A stretch of 64,000 bases of DNA from Cloacibacterium normanense (GCF_003860565.1 NZ_CP034157.1:2604001-2668000), one strand, 5' to 3'; positions 33,090 to 42,708 are shown, counted from the stretch's first letter. Numbers and translations are program-made. Notes: generated by a model from the sequence alone, not told the origin.

Positions 33090-35708
33090 TTAGAAGTTGA
33101 ATGAGAATGTTGCAGCCCAAGTTCTACCAAATCCAAAGAAAACTTGGTTTTGTTGAGAAACACCGTTCCATTCTCCTGCTTGTACATAGCTTGTGTAAGA
33201 AGGAGCAGAAGAACCATAAGCTGCGTAATCAGCTGCAGAAAGGTTGCTCTGGTAGTTAGTGTTAGATTCTGCAATGTAAACTTTATCAAAAACGTTATAA
33301 ACGTTTGCTCTTAGAGTAAAGTATTGCTTAGCATTAAGGTTTACCTTGTAAGATGCACCTAAATCAAAAAGTCCAAAACTAGGAAGTTTAAGAGCACCTA
33401 AGTTTCCAGCAGCTTGACTTTGGAAGTTGATAGGGTTTACGTTAGCGTATAGATTGTTAACATATCTGTATGTTCCATCTAATTTGAAGTTTTTAGCTGG
33501 TTCAAGAACGAAACCTGCAGCATAAGTATTCTGAGCAGATCCTCCTACTTTTACTTTGTCTAAGTAAAGTGTGGTTCCAGCAAAGCTAGTTCCAGCGATT
33601 TCTTCGTTTGTTTCAGTGAAGTAAGTACCAGTTGCATTTCCTTCATAATACCAATCTCCTACAGAAACCATACCTGTGAAAGATAAATATTGGTTTACTT
33701 TTACGCTACCATCTACTTCTACACCTCTGTGAATTTCAGTAATTCCAGCAATGTTAGCATATGCGTTAGTAAATGTTACTCCTGGGTTGTTTGGATCTGG
33801 AATATTTAAATTACCTCTTCTTAAGAATCTATCTTTCCAAGAAGTTCTATAAACGTTCACGTTAAGGTTTACAGCAGATGAACGGAAACCGTATCCTAAT
33901 TCAGCACCAAAAATCTTTTCATTGGTAAGATTTGGGTTTAAGAAGTTTTTATTGTTAGGATAAACAGCGTTTAAGAAAGGTTGCTTAGAATAGTAACCGA
34001 TGTTTCCAAAAACGTTATGGTGATCATTAATATTATAGTTGATTCCCCCTTTAATATTGTAACCAACTAAATTTTTGAAACCAGTTTTAGTATTAAGTGC
34101 TGGGTTTTTAGAAGTAGGTTGGTTAGTTGGAGATGCTAATGTTCCGTTTAATAAAGAAACACCATCTACGATAAAGTGGTCAATTCTTTGGAAACCTTGG
34201 TTAGAAACTGCACCTTGTACAAATGCTGATAAATTATCATTAGAATATTCTAACTGACCGAAACCACCATACCAAAGTACTTCTCCATCATTCCAGTAAG
34301 AAATCATATCTGCTTCTGGATCAATTTTTCCTCCAAAAGGATTCCAAGTAGGAGTAGCATCATGAGAATTTACGATAATTCTTTGACCAGTTGGGTTACT
34401 TGTAGAAATAGCATTTTTGTTAGTAGTATCTCTGAAGCCAGTAGCTCCTAAGAAATCACTTACTACTTGGTAGTGGTAACCATAGTAATATCTACCATCA
34501 ATACCTGCGGTAAGTTTTAAGTTGTCATTAATTTTTTGGTTAAAACTAGAAATGATACCAAACCAGTTGTGAGAGTTGATAGAAGCTCTTCTTACTAACA
34601 CACCAGCTGTAGGTGTAGAAGCTGCATTTGCTGCATAAATTGCGTCAAAGTTAGCCGTTCCATCAGGAAGTCTCCAAGCTGCGTTTGAGAAGTTTTTACC
34701 TCCCACTGAACCAGTGTCTCCAGTACCACCACCTCTACCAAAAGAAGCGTATACTACTGTATTAAGTTTAGAAGCAGAAGAAATGTTCCAGTCCCAGTTT
34801 AAAGACATTACTGGTTTGTGGTAGTAGTTTCTTCTCATAGAGTATTCCTCTCCATTTAGAAGTCCCCAATCTGCGTTATATTTTCTGTTTGGATCACCAC
34901 CATTTACACCACCATATTTAATATAGTTAGCGATAGTAATGAAAGATGATCTTTGGTTGTGCCATTGTGGAGCACCAGTAATGGTAAATTGGAAATCATG
35001 TTTACCGTTTTGGTAACCTAATGCCCAATAATAATTATATCCTTCGAATTCTGTACCATTAGCATACATGTTACCAGCAGTTCTACTTAAAAGGAAAGAA
35101 GTAGACCATCCTGTAGACATTTTACCGCTATTGTAAGCAAATAGAGTTTTTAAGTAATCGTCATTAGCAACACCTATAGAAACAATTCCTCCTTGTTTTT
35201 TGTCAGCAGCTCTAGTTACTACGTTAATAGTACCACCTACAGAAGCAATAGCTAATTTAGATGAACCTAGACCTCTCTGTACTTGCATAGCAGAAGTTAC
35301 ATCTGATAGACCAGCCCAGTTTGACCAATATACAGCTCCGTTTTCCATATCGTTTACAGGAACCCCATTGATCATTACCGCTACGTTTTCTTGAGCAAAA
35401 CCTCTAATGTTAATTTTAGAGTCTCCAAAACCTCCACCAGATTTAGTTGCATACACAGAAGGAGTAGTGTTTAGGACTTCTGGGAATTCTTGGTTACCCA
35501 ATTTTTCTACAATTTGTGCTTCTTTAATAGTAGAAACAGCAACTGGAGTTTTTCTGTCCTTAGCGATATCTGCCACCCCAGTAAGAACTACTTGTTCTAT
35601 GTCTTTTGAGTTGATAGAATCTTTAGTTTTTTGCGCAAATGCTACACTAGCAGCACTTAATACAATAACCACAGAAAGTCTTGACTTTCCTAAATAGTTG
35701 ATTTTCAT
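33090..35708 (-). CDS. TonB-dependent receptor, short N-terminus
   Basis: An 872-aa outer-membrane transporter. Signal peptide at 1-25 (ends AFAQ), then a TonB-box-like segment, a plug domain from about 38 (IEQVVLTGVADIAKDRKTPVAV, KINIRGFAQENVAVMINGVPVNDMENGAVYWSNW), and a beta-barrel ending in TFSFNF. Unlike the receptor at 19.6 kb it has no carboxypeptidase-like domain. It stands alone between nadC and a terminator, with no lipoprotein partner. The conserved plug makes it likely to take up a small, widely used compound such as an iron complex; this is inference only. Confidence 0.92.
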   Translation of the reverse strand: MKINYLGKSRLSVVIVLSAASVAFAQKTKDSINSKDIEQVVLTGVADIAKDRKTPVAVSTIKEAQIVEKLGNQEFPEVLNTTPSVYATKSGGGFGDSKINIRGFAQENVAVMINGVPVNDMENGAVYWSNWAGLSDVTSAMQVQRGLGSSKLAIASVGGTINVVTRAADKKQGGIVSIGVANDDYLKTLFAYNSGKMSTGWSTSFLLSRTAGNMYANGTEFEGYNYYWALGYQNGKHDFQFTITGAPQWHNQRSSFITIANYIKYGGVNGGDPNRKYNADWGLLNGEEYSMRRNYYHKPVMSLNWDWNISSASKLNTVVYASFGRGGGTGDTGSVGGKNFSNAAWRLPDGTANFDAIYAANAASTPTAGVLVRRASINSHNWFGIISSFNQKINDNLKLTAGIDGRYYYGYHYQVVSDFLGATGFRDTTNKNAISTSNPTGQRIIVNSHDATPTWNPFGGKIDPEADMISYWNDGEVLWYGGFGQLEYSNDNLSAFVQGAVSNQGFQRIDHFIVDGVSLLNGTLASPTNQPTSKNPALNTKTGFKNLVGYNIKGGINYNINDHHNVFGNIGYYSKQPFLNAVYPNNKNFLNPNLTNEKIFGAELGYGFRSSAVNLNVNVYRTSWKDRFLRRGNLNIPDPNNPGVTFTNAYANIAGITEIHRGVEVDGSVKVNQYLSFTGMVSVGDWYYEGNATGTYFTETNEEIAGTSFAGTTLYLDKVKVGGSAQNTYAAGFVLEPAKNFKLDGTYRYVNNLYANVNPINFQSQAAGNLGALKLPSFGLFDLGASYKVNLNAKQYFTLRANVYNVFDKVYIAESNTNYQSNLSAADYAAYGSSAPSYTSYVQAGEWNGVSQQNQVFFGFGRTWAATFSFNF

Positions 35709-35857
35709 AAAGTTATATTATTTCAAACATTGTTTTATCGCTATGCAAAATACATTTTTTTTTTTTAACTAAAATTAACATAGTGTTAAAATTTTATGAA
35801 ATCCATAATTTTTTATCCACAATGAAACTTTTGATTTTCAATTTGATACAAAAAAAC

Positions 35858-35870
35858 ACGCTATTAGCGT
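35858..35870 (-). terminator. Possible weak terminator after nadC
   Basis: A short palindrome ACGCTATTAGCGT with A and T runs on the sides. The stem is short. Confidence 0.45.
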
Positions 35871-35883
35871 ATTTTTATTATTT

Positions 35884-36756
35884 TTAATTTTTTATGGCTT
35901 TTAAACTTAAATCTATATTTTCTGCGGAATGGGTAAGTGCTCCTGCAGAAATATAAGTGACACCTGTTCTTGCGATTTCGTTTAGTTGGTCTCTTGAAAT
36001 TCCTCCTGAAGCTTCGGTCTCACACTTTCCTGCAATTATTTTTACCGCTTCTGTCATGGTTTTTACATCCATATTATCTAGCATAATTCTATCAATTCCT
36101 TTTCCTGCAAGTTTTGCAGCTTCTTCTACTTCGGCTAGATTTCTGGTTTCTACTTCTACCTTTAGTTTTAATTTATTTTTTTTGAGGTAGTCTTGCGTCA
36201 TTTTCACTGCATTGGTAATGCTTCCGTTGTAATCTATGTGATTGTCTTTTAGCATAATCATATCATACAATCCGTATCTGTGATTGGTTCCGCCGCCAAT
36301 TGCTACCGCCCATTTTTCACAAATTCTGAAATTTGGAGTAGTTTTTCTCGTGTCAAGCAATTTGGTTTTGGTTCCTAAAAGTCTAGAGTCCCATTCATGA
36401 GTTAAAGTAGCAATTCCGCTCATTCTTTGCATGCAATTTAGCACTAATCTTTCTGTAGAAAGGATAGAACGCGCACTTCCTGTAACGATGAAAGCAATGT
36501 CGCCAACTTTTGCGTTTTCTCCATCTTTAATAAAAACCTCTACTTTTAAATCTTTGTCAAAAGTTTTAAAAATAATTTCTGCTAATTCTACACCAGCCAA
36601 AATACAGTCTTCTTTTACCAAAAGTTTAGCACTTTGTACCAATTCTTTAGGAATGGTAGAAAGGGTAGAGTGGTCACCGCTTTGAATATCTTCTTCTAAA
36701 GCAGATTTTATAAATTGTTTTAAGGCTTTATCGGTTACGTAATGTGGACGTTTCAT
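35884..36756 (-). CDS. nadC: Nicotinate-nucleotide pyrophosphorylase (carboxylating)
   Basis: Makes nicotinate mononucleotide from quinolinate and PRPP, with loss of CO2, in de novo NAD synthesis. The 290-aa protein has NCMQRMSGIATLTHEW (near 105-120), LLDTRKTTPNFR (near 133-144), the GGGTNHRYGLYDMIMLKDNH block (near 153-172) and a final ASGGI. The ATG at 36756 (MKRPHYVTD) is chosen over a TTG at 36771. It follows nadB by 36 nt on the same strand, forming a nadB-nadC unit; nadA is not in the window. Confidence 0.96.
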   Translation of the reverse strand: MKRPHYVTDKALKQFIKSALEEDIQSGDHSTLSTIPKELVQSAKLLVKEDCILAGVELAEIIFKTFDKDLKVEVFIKDGENAKVGDIAFIVTGSARSILSTERLVLNCMQRMSGIATLTHEWDSRLLGTKTKLLDTRKTTPNFRICEKWAVAIGGGTNHRYGLYDMIMLKDNHIDYNGSITNAVKMTQDYLKKNKLKLKVEVETRNLAEVEEAAKLAGKGIDRIMLDNMDVKTMTEAVKIIAGKCETEASGGISRDQLNEIARTGVTYISAGALTHSAENIDLSLKAIKN

Positions 36757-36792
36757 AGATGTAAATTTCAAGTTTTTATCTGTGATGAATCA

Positions 36793-38367
36793 TTAAGCAA
36801 AATCTTTATTGTAAAAAGCACCTTTGTTTTCTTTCATCGCCAAAGAATGCTTAATAATAAGGTAAGAAACATTCACCAGATTTCTTAATTCTGATAATTC
36901 TGGCGAAATTACTGAATAATTATACAATTCTGTAACCGCTTCGTAGATTTCTCTTTGTTTTTTTTGAGCAAGTTGCAATCTCTCGTTGCTTCTTACGATA
37001 CTTACCAAATCGCTCATCATTTCTTGAAGTTGTTTTCTAAGATAAGTGATGAGTACTTTTTCTTCCATTACTTTCATGCCTTCTTCATTCCATTCTGGTA
37101 CATTTTCTAGGTCGAAGTAATTAAATTCATCTTTGTGAAGCAATTCTATAGATTTCATCGCAGCATTATGACCATAAACCAAACCTTCCAAAAGTGAATT
37201 AGAAGCGAGACGATTTGCGCCGTGCAATCCAGAATTGGTGCATTCTCCCACTGCAAATAGATTTTTGATAGAAGATTGTCCGTCTTTATCTACCACGATT
37301 CCGCCCATTAAATAATGACTAGCGGGAACCACAGGAATCAGTTGTTTAAATGGATCAATTCCTTCATCCATGCATTTTTGATAAATATTAGGAAAATGTT
37401 CTATAAATTTTTCTTTATCCATTTCTCTACAATCAAGGCCTACATATTCATCACCAGAAATTTTCATTTCGTTGTCAATGGCTCTTGCGACAATATCTCG
37501 CGAAGCTAATTCTTCTCGCTCATCATATTTATGCATGAATTTTTCACCATTTTTGGTTCTGAGTTTTGCGCCGTCACCGCGTACTGCTTCCGAAATTAGG
37601 AAGAGCATTCCGTCTCGTTTAGAATACATTGCAGTAGGATGAAACTGAATGTATTGCATGTTAGAAACTTTGCCGCGAGCTCTGTGTACAAAAGCAATTC
37701 CGTCTCCTGTGGCAATTTTTGGATTTGTGGTGTTTTTATAAACGTGACCAGCTCCTCCAGTTGCTACCATGGTTACTTTTGCGGTAATTTTTTTTATTTT
37801 TTTATTTTTTTGGTCTAGAACATAAGCTCCATAACAAGAAATATTTTCTAAATCAAAGTTTTTATTGGGAATGTGGTGTTGAGTGATTAAATCAATAACG
37901 TAATGATAATCAAGAATTTCTATATTCGGAGATTTGTTGCAATATTCTAAAAGTGCCCGTTCTATTTCGGCACCTGTAATATCTTTATGGTGAACAATTC
38001 TAAATTCGGTGTGACCACCTTCTCTTCCGAGTTTAAACTCGCCATCTTCTTTTTTGTCAAAATTTACGCCCCATTCTACAATCTCACGGAAACGGTCTGG
38101 TCCTTCTTTGATAACCATTTCTACCACTTCTCTATTGTTTTCGTAATCTCCAGCACGCATGGTATCGTCTATATGTTTCTGGAAATTATCTGTGTCTAAA
38201 TCCATCACCACAGCCAATCCACCTTGTGCATATTTGGTGTTGGTTTCGTCTTCTTCCGCTTTGGTGACGATGGTGATTTTAGCATCTGGTAATTTTTCAG
38301 AAATTTTAATGGCGTAAGAAAGTCCCGAAATTCCTGAGCCGATTACCAATACATCTGTTTTTATCAT
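36793..38367 (-). CDS. nadB: L-aspartate oxidase
   Basis: FAD enzyme that oxidises aspartate to iminoaspartate, the first step of de novo NAD synthesis. The 524-aa protein starts with the dinucleotide motif VIGSGISGLSYAIKI (7-21), then TKYAQGGLAVV near 44-54, the EGGHTEFRIVHHKD active-site stretch near 115-128, HYLMGGIVVD near 352-361 and GLHGANRLASNSLLEGLVYG near 378-397. nadC follows 36 nt downstream, so both act in one operon with a -7 box at 38414-38421. Confidence 0.96.
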   Translation of the reverse strand: MIKTDVLVIGSGISGLSYAIKISEKLPDAKITIVTKAEEDETNTKYAQGGLAVVMDLDTDNFQKHIDDTMRAGDYENNREVVEMVIKEGPDRFREIVEWGVNFDKKEDGEFKLGREGGHTEFRIVHHKDITGAEIERALLEYCNKSPNIEILDYHYVIDLITQHHIPNKNFDLENISCYGAYVLDQKNKKIKKITAKVTMVATGGAGHVYKNTTNPKIATGDGIAFVHRARGKVSNMQYIQFHPTAMYSKRDGMLFLISEAVRGDGAKLRTKNGEKFMHKYDEREELASRDIVARAIDNEMKISGDEYVGLDCREMDKEKFIEHFPNIYQKCMDEGIDPFKQLIPVVPASHYLMGGIVVDKDGQSSIKNLFAVGECTNSGLHGANRLASNSLLEGLVYGHNAAMKSIELLHKDEFNYFDLENVPEWNEEGMKVMEEKVLITYLRKQLQEMMSDLVSIVRSNERLQLAQKKQREIYEAVTELYNYSVISPELSELRNLVNVSYLIIKHSLAMKENKGAFYNKDFA

Positions 38368-38413
38368 TTTAAAAATTGAGATTTGAAATTAGAAAGTCTG
38401 TAAAACTATATTT

Positions 38414-38421
38414 CAAATGTA
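38414..38421 (-). promoter_or_regulatory. TAnnTTTG box for nadB-nadC
   Basis: TACATTTG on the minus strand, 46 nt before the nadB ATG. Confidence 0.5.
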
Positions 38422-38483
38422 AGGATTTTGAAAAGAATAGGCGGAGTTCTGCTAAAGAAATTGACTATAATCTTTATTCAGAT

Positions 38484-38960
38484 TTAGAACAATCCGCCCT
38501 CTTTTTGATTTTCAAAAAAAGCATCTATTTTTAAATTCGATGATTGAGAAGCTTTTACAGCGAGTTGGTCGCAGATTTCATTTTCAGGATGACCAGCATG
38601 ACCTTTTATCCAATGAAATTCTATTGTATGTTTTCTGAAAAGTGGAACAAATCTTTGCCACAAATCTGGGTTTTTCACATTTTTAAACCCTTTTTTTATC
38701 CATCCGAAAATCCAATTTTGGTTGATGGCATCAGCTACATATTTAGAATCGGTGAAAACATGAACGTTTTCCTCGGGATTTTTTAACTTTTCAAGTGCTT
38801 CAATCACCGCGAGAAGTTCCATTCTATTATTGGTGGTCAAACGGAAACCTTCGGAAAAAGTTTTTTGATATTTTTTTTCAGGAACACGCATGAGAATTCC
38901 ATAGCCACCCTTTCCAGGATTGCCACTACAAGCGCCGTCTGTGTAAATTTCGATTTTCAT
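38484..38960 (-). CDS. rnhA: Ribonuclease HI
   Basis: Cuts the RNA strand of RNA-DNA hybrids. The 158-aa protein has the acidic catalytic set: Asp in IYTDGACSGNPGKGGYG (4-20), Glu in NNRMELLAVIEAL (near 43-55), Asp in VFTDSKYVADAI (near 68-79), and the last Asp in GHAGHPENEICDQLA (near 119-133). The basic-handle region WIFGWIKKGFKNVKNPDLW is of the E. coli type. It is 87 nt downstream of dnaB; its promoter lies in the loop of an inverted repeat. Confidence 0.95.
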   Translation of the reverse strand: MKIEIYTDGACSGNPGKGGYGILMRVPEKKYQKTFSEGFRLTTNNRMELLAVIEALEKLKNPEENVHVFTDSKYVADAINQNWIFGWIKKGFKNVKNPDLWQRFVPLFRKHTIEFHWIKGHAGHPENEICDQLAVKASQSSNLKIDAFFENQKEGGLF

Positions 38961-38963
38961 GTA

Positions 38964-39045
38964 AGTAAATTCGTGAAACGGAAAATTCGTAAAATCGTGA
39001 GCAAAAATATACTTTTACAATTTTACGAATCTTCGATTTTACATT
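38964..39045. repeat. Imperfect inverted repeat around the rnhA promoter
   Basis: Left arm (about 38965-38999, with ATTCGTAAAATCGT) and right arm (about 39013-39043, with TTTTACGAATCTTCGATTTT) are imperfect inverted copies; the loop holds the -7 box at 39002-39009. Confidence 0.5.
39002..39009 (-). promoter_or_regulatory. TAnnTTTG box for rnhA
   Basis: TATTTTTG on the minus strand, 41 nt before the ATG at 38960. Confidence 0.45.
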
Positions 39046-39047
39046 TT

Positions 39048-40613
39048 TTAGAACGGCATTTCAGCATCATCGTCGTCATAATTCATGGCAGAACCAGAAA
39101 TATTTCCGTTATCTGGTAAGCCAAATGCTGCACCTGGATCTATGGAAACTCGCAATTTATCAAAACCATTTGGTTCATCTTGTTGCGCAAAACCAGAAGA
39201 ATGATAGCTTCCGAAAACGTCTAAATCTGAGAATTTGGCTAAACTTCCGTGGAAACTTAATCTTACATCTGCAATAGAACCGTTTCTGTGCTTAGCAATG
39301 ATAAGTTCTGCTTGGTTTGCAGAAGGTGTTTCGTCTTCCCAAGTGTCAATTTTATAATATTCTGGTCTGTAGATGAAAGAAACGATATCTGCATCTTGCT
39401 CAATTGCTCCAGATTCTCTCAAATCCGAAAGTTGAGGTCTCTTATTTGGACGGGTTTCTACGGTTCTGGATAACTGAGAAAGTGCAATAACAGGAACGTT
39501 TAATTCTTTTGCAATCGCCTTTAATGAACGAGAAATGGTTGCAATTTCTTGCTCTCTGTTTCCGCCGCCTTTTCCTCCAGAATTTGCGGTCATCAACTGT
39601 AAATAATCCACCATGATGATTCTTACGCCATGTTGCATTACCAATCTTCTGCATTTTGCACGGAAATCAAATACTGAAAGTGCAGGTGTTTCGTCTATAT
39701 AAAGCGGTGCGTTTTCAAGAGCGGCAACGTTTGAGAATAGTCTTTGCCATTCTTCTTCAGACATTTGTCCTTTTCTCAATTTTTCAGAAGAAATTCCTGT
39801 TTCTGAGGCAATCATCCTTGTGATAAGCTGTACAGATGCCATCTCCAGAGAGAATAGCGCCATCGGAATATTGTGTTCTACCGTGATGTTTCTCGCCATA
39901 GAAAGTAGAAATGCGGTTTTTCCCATTGCAGGACGTGCCGCGATGATGATTAAGTCAGAACTTTGCCATCCTCCTGTTTCTTTGTCTACATCTCTAAATC
40001 CTGATGGAATACCAGACAGTCCTTCTTTGTCTTTTAAAGACTTAATTTTATCAATCGCTTCTTTTACCAAAGAATTTGCGGTGTCAAAACCTTTTTTGAT
40101 GGTTCCATTGGTAATTTCGAAAAAAGATTGTTCGGCTTTATCTAGCAATTCAAAAACGTCTGTAGATTCTTTGTAAGAACTGTCAATTACATTCGCAGAA
40201 ACATTAATCAAACTTCTGAGAATGAATTTTTCTAGAATTACACGAACGTGATATTCTATGTGAGCGCTCGAAGAAACGCCCATGGTAAGGTCAATAATGT
40301 AATGGTCACCTCCAGCAAAACCTAGTTTTTCTTCTTTTTTGAGCTCTTGGATTACGGTCATTAAGTCTACAGGCTCGTTTTTTTCGTACAATTTTAAGAT
40401 TGCAGAAAAAATAACTTGATGTCTCGGGTCGTAAAAAACCTCGGGAGTTAATAAATCTATAGAATAATCTAATCCTTTTTTGTCAATCAAAAAAGTTCCA
40501 ATAACCAATTTCTCGAATTCAACTGCATTAGGCGGCATTTTGCCTGCTGAAATAGAAAGTTCCTTCGCGAAATTACCATGTGTTAAACTTGATAATGTTT
40601 CCTTCTGTGCCAT
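39048..40613 (-). CDS. dnaB: Replicative DNA helicase
   Basis: Hexameric 5'-3' helicase of the replication fork. The 521-aa protein has the N-terminal helical domain (about 20-125: PPNAVEFEKLVIGTFLIDKKGLD, then VFYDPRHQVIFSAI), a linker, and the RecA-like domain with Walker A ARPAMGKTAF (near 228-237), the ASETGISSEKLRKG motif, Walker B IIMVDYLQLM (near 332-341) and LSQLSRTVETRPNKRP. An acidic tail ends in DDDDAEMPF. No intein. The -7 box lies 4 nt before the ATG. Confidence 0.97.
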   Translation of the reverse strand: MAQKETLSSLTHGNFAKELSISAGKMPPNAVEFEKLVIGTFLIDKKGLDYSIDLLTPEVFYDPRHQVIFSAILKLYEKNEPVDLMTVIQELKKEEKLGFAGGDHYIIDLTMGVSSSAHIEYHVRVILEKFILRSLINVSANVIDSSYKESTDVFELLDKAEQSFFEITNGTIKKGFDTANSLVKEAIDKIKSLKDKEGLSGIPSGFRDVDKETGGWQSSDLIIIAARPAMGKTAFLLSMARNITVEHNIPMALFSLEMASVQLITRMIASETGISSEKLRKGQMSEEEWQRLFSNVAALENAPLYIDETPALSVFDFRAKCRRLVMQHGVRIIMVDYLQLMTANSGGKGGGNREQEIATISRSLKAIAKELNVPVIALSQLSRTVETRPNKRPQLSDLRESGAIEQDADIVSFIYRPEYYKIDTWEDETPSANQAELIIAKHRNGSIADVRLSFHGSLAKFSDLDVFGSYHSSGFAQQDEPNGFDKLRVSIDPGAAFGLPDNGNISGSAMNYDDDDAEMPF

Positions 40614-40617
40614 TGCA

Positions 40618-40625
40618 CAAAGATA
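40618..40625 (-). promoter_or_regulatory. TAnnTTTG box 4 nt before the dnaB ATG
   Basis: TATCTTTG on the minus strand, then TGCA, then the ATG at 40613. The spacing predicts a start of transcription at or within a few bases of the ATG. Confidence 0.55.
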
Positions 40626-40777
40626 GAATTTTTAAAATTTTTTTGAGGTTAAATCTGCTTTTTGCGGATAATAATCTGCAAATGCTTTGTTAATGGAAGA
40701 TGAGACGAAATTCCGAATGTTGATAAGTTTTTGACTTATTGATATTTAAACTTTTTTGAAAATAATGCTAGGCTTTT

Positions 40778-42013
40778 TTAATATTCCATTTTTCTCAATT
40801 TTGGAACGAATTTCCCTACAAAAAGTGCAATAAGAACGGTCATGGTTCCTCCAAAAACGACTGACCTTACCACACCTAAAAGTTTCGCAGCAACACCGCT
40901 TTCAAATTGTCCCATTTCATTGCTCGACATAATGAAGATAGAATTTGCACTCATCACCCTTCCTCGGATATGATCTGGAGTTTTCAACTGTACGATGGTT
41001 CCTCTAATCACGACTGAAATTCCGTCAAAAATTCCGCTCAACATAAGGAATAAGAAAGACAACCAGTAGAGTTTTGACAAGCCGAAACCAATGATGCATA
41101 AACCAAATCCAGCTACTACACCGATTAAAATTTTGCCCTGATTTTTTCTTAATGGAATGAAAGAAAGCGTTACAATAATCATCATCGAGCCAATATCTGA
41201 TGCAGCGTTGAGAAGTCCGAAACCATCAGCTCCTACTTTTAAAATATCACTTGCGAAAACAGGAATCATGGCAACTGCACCGCCAAAAAGTACGGCAAAC
41301 ATATCTAAACACAATGCTCCTAGAATTTCTTTCGTTCTATAAATGTAAGTGATTCCTTCTTTCATAGAAGCCCAAACTTGCAACTCATTTTTATGATATT
41401 CTGACTGTTGTTTTTTGATTTGAAAGAAAAATAAGGATGCCAATAAAATTAAAAATAAAATAACGACAAGAGTCCATTTTATAGTAATTAAAGCGATAAG
41501 AAATCCTCCAATTGCGTGTCCTGAAACAGATGCAGTAAGAAATGTAGCTTGGTTTAACGTAATAGCGTTAGCTAATTTTTCTTGTCCCACAATTTTGGGA
41601 ATCATTACTGGAACAATCGGGCCGATGAAAGCTCTACAAATTCCTGTAAGAAATATAATTCCGTAGATGTAATAAGTGATTTCGTGACCTGTAAAATGAA
41701 GATTAGATGAGTAAAATGCAGGAATTAATAACAACGCAATCAGCACAAAATATCCCGAAGTGCACAAGAGAAGCATTCTTTTTTTCTCGTTCATGTCGAT
41801 AACATGACCAGCGTACAAAGCTGTAGAAACCGCAGGAATAACTTCCGAAAGCCCTATCAAACCTATAGAAAATGGATCTTTGGTGAGCTGATAAACCCAC
41901 CATCCTAATAACGTGGCGAGCATTCTAAACGCTAGAATTAGAAAAAATCTTCCAGTAAGTAAGTTTCGGAACTCTTTATTTTTTAGAGTTTTAATGGGCT
42001 CAAGAGAAATCAT
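40778..42013 (-). CDS. MFS transporter (EntS-like exporter)
   Basis: A 411-aa protein with twelve predicted membrane helices and the overall pattern of the enterobactin exporter-like MFS_3 group: FRNLLTGRFFLILAFRMLATLLGWWVYQLT at the start gives the first two segments, then GLSEVIPAVSTALYAGHVIDMNEKKRML with the loop 2-3 motif, and TPDHIRGRVMSAN near 345-357. No siderophore synthesis gene is nearby, so the substrate is unknown. A -7 box lies 4 nt before the ATG at 42013; the divergent SMR gene uses a nearby box. Confidence 0.85.
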   Translation of the reverse strand: MISLEPIKTLKNKEFRNLLTGRFFLILAFRMLATLLGWWVYQLTKDPFSIGLIGLSEVIPAVSTALYAGHVIDMNEKKRMLLLCTSGYFVLIALLLIPAFYSSNLHFTGHEITYYIYGIIFLTGICRAFIGPIVPVMIPKIVGQEKLANAITLNQATFLTASVSGHAIGGFLIALITIKWTLVVILFLILLASLFFFQIKKQQSEYHKNELQVWASMKEGITYIYRTKEILGALCLDMFAVLFGGAVAMIPVFASDILKVGADGFGLLNAASDIGSMMIIVTLSFIPLRKNQGKILIGVVAGFGLCIIGFGLSKLYWLSFLFLMLSGIFDGISVVIRGTIVQLKTPDHIRGRVMSANSIFIMSSNEMGQFESGVAAKLLGVVRSVVFGGTMTVLIALFVGKFVPKLRKMEY

Positions 42014-42017
42014 TGAG

Positions 42018-42025
42018 CAAATATA
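42018..42025 (-). promoter_or_regulatory. TAnnTTTG box 4 nt before the MFS ATG
   Basis: TATATTTG, then CTCA, then the ATG at 42013, on the minus strand. Confidence 0.55.
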
Positions 42026-42060
42026 AAAGAAATAGAAATATTTTTTTAATAGTTAAAGTC

Positions 42061-42068
42061 TATATTTG
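42061..42068 (+). promoter_or_regulatory. TAnnTTTG box 4 nt before the SMR ATG
   Basis: TATATTTG, then TGCT, then the ATG at 42073. It lies within the longer open frame from 42013 and so decides the start. Confidence 0.55.
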
Positions 42069-42072
42069 TGCT

Positions 42073-42408
42073 ATGAATTGGTTAATACTCATCATCGCAG
42101 GATTATTCGAAACGGCATTTGCGTTTTGTTTAGGAAAAGCACAAGAAACTACAGGTAAAGAAAACCTTTATTGGTGGTCTGGTTTTGCAGTTTGCCTTTT
42201 TTTTTCTATGTTTCTCATGTACAAAGCTATTGCTGGCGAAAACGGTTTGCCAATTGGTACAGCTTATGCAGTTTGGACAGGAATTGGAGCGGTAGGAAGC
42301 GTTTTGATGGGAATCTTTTTCTTTAACGAGCCAGCCACTTTTTGGCGCATCTTTTTCGTGTCAACTTTAATTATTTCAATTGTAGGACTGAAGTTTGTAA
42401 GTGAGTAA
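42073..42408 (+). CDS. Small multidrug resistance transporter (SugE/Gdx-like)
   Basis: A 111-aa protein with four membrane helices that works as a dual-topology dimer. The conserved Glu of the transport site is in IAGLFETAFAF (Glu13), and GLPIGTAYAVWTGIGAVGSVL is the typical helix-3 region. Gdx/SugE relatives export guanidinium; others export quaternary amines. The ATG at 42073 is used because the promoter box overlaps the upstream frame. Its stop abuts the convergent toxin gene with no gap. Confidence 0.9.
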   Translation: MNWLILIIAGLFETAFAFCLGKAQETTGKENLYWWSGFAVCLFFSMFLMYKAIAGENGLPIGTAYAVWTGIGAVGSVLMGIFFFNEPATFWRIFFVSTLIISIVGLKFVSE

Positions 42409-42708
42409 TTAGATTTTTCTTTTCTTAGGATTTTGTCTATTAGAAAAGAAAGATAAAATTTCTACAGTATTGTTTATTTCTCGGTAATAGATTGAATTGT
42501 ATTTAAGCAAGATTGCTTTTTGAATTCCTTTTTTGTCAGAAATGGGAAATATTTTAGGATTGACAGAAATTAGCTCTAAAGTTTCTTCTAATTTTATTAA
42601 AAGTTTTGAAATTTCTTTATCAGAAAATTCTGTTTGTAAATATTGAATGGTTTTTTCTAATTCAGAGGCTGCATGTTCTGTCCAAAAAATTTTATAACCA
42701 CTTTTCAT
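42409..42708 (-). CDS. RelE/ParE family toxin
   Basis: A 99-aa protein of the RelE/ParE fold: IFWTEHAASELEKTIQYLQTEF (near 7-28, an N-terminal helix pair), ISVNPKIFPISDKKGIQKAIL, and YNSIYYREINNTVEILSFFSNRQNPKK at the C-terminus. The C-terminal end pattern (FSNRQNPKK) is typical of the ParE-like toxins of Bacteroidota. It overlaps its antitoxin gene by 17 nt. ParE types hit gyrase and RelE types cut mRNA; I cannot decide between them. Confidence 0.85.
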   Translation of the reverse strand: MKSGYKIFWTEHAASELEKTIQYLQTEFSDKEISKLLIKLEETLELISVNPKIFPISDKKGIQKAILLKYNSIYYREINNTVEILSFFSNRQNPKKRKI

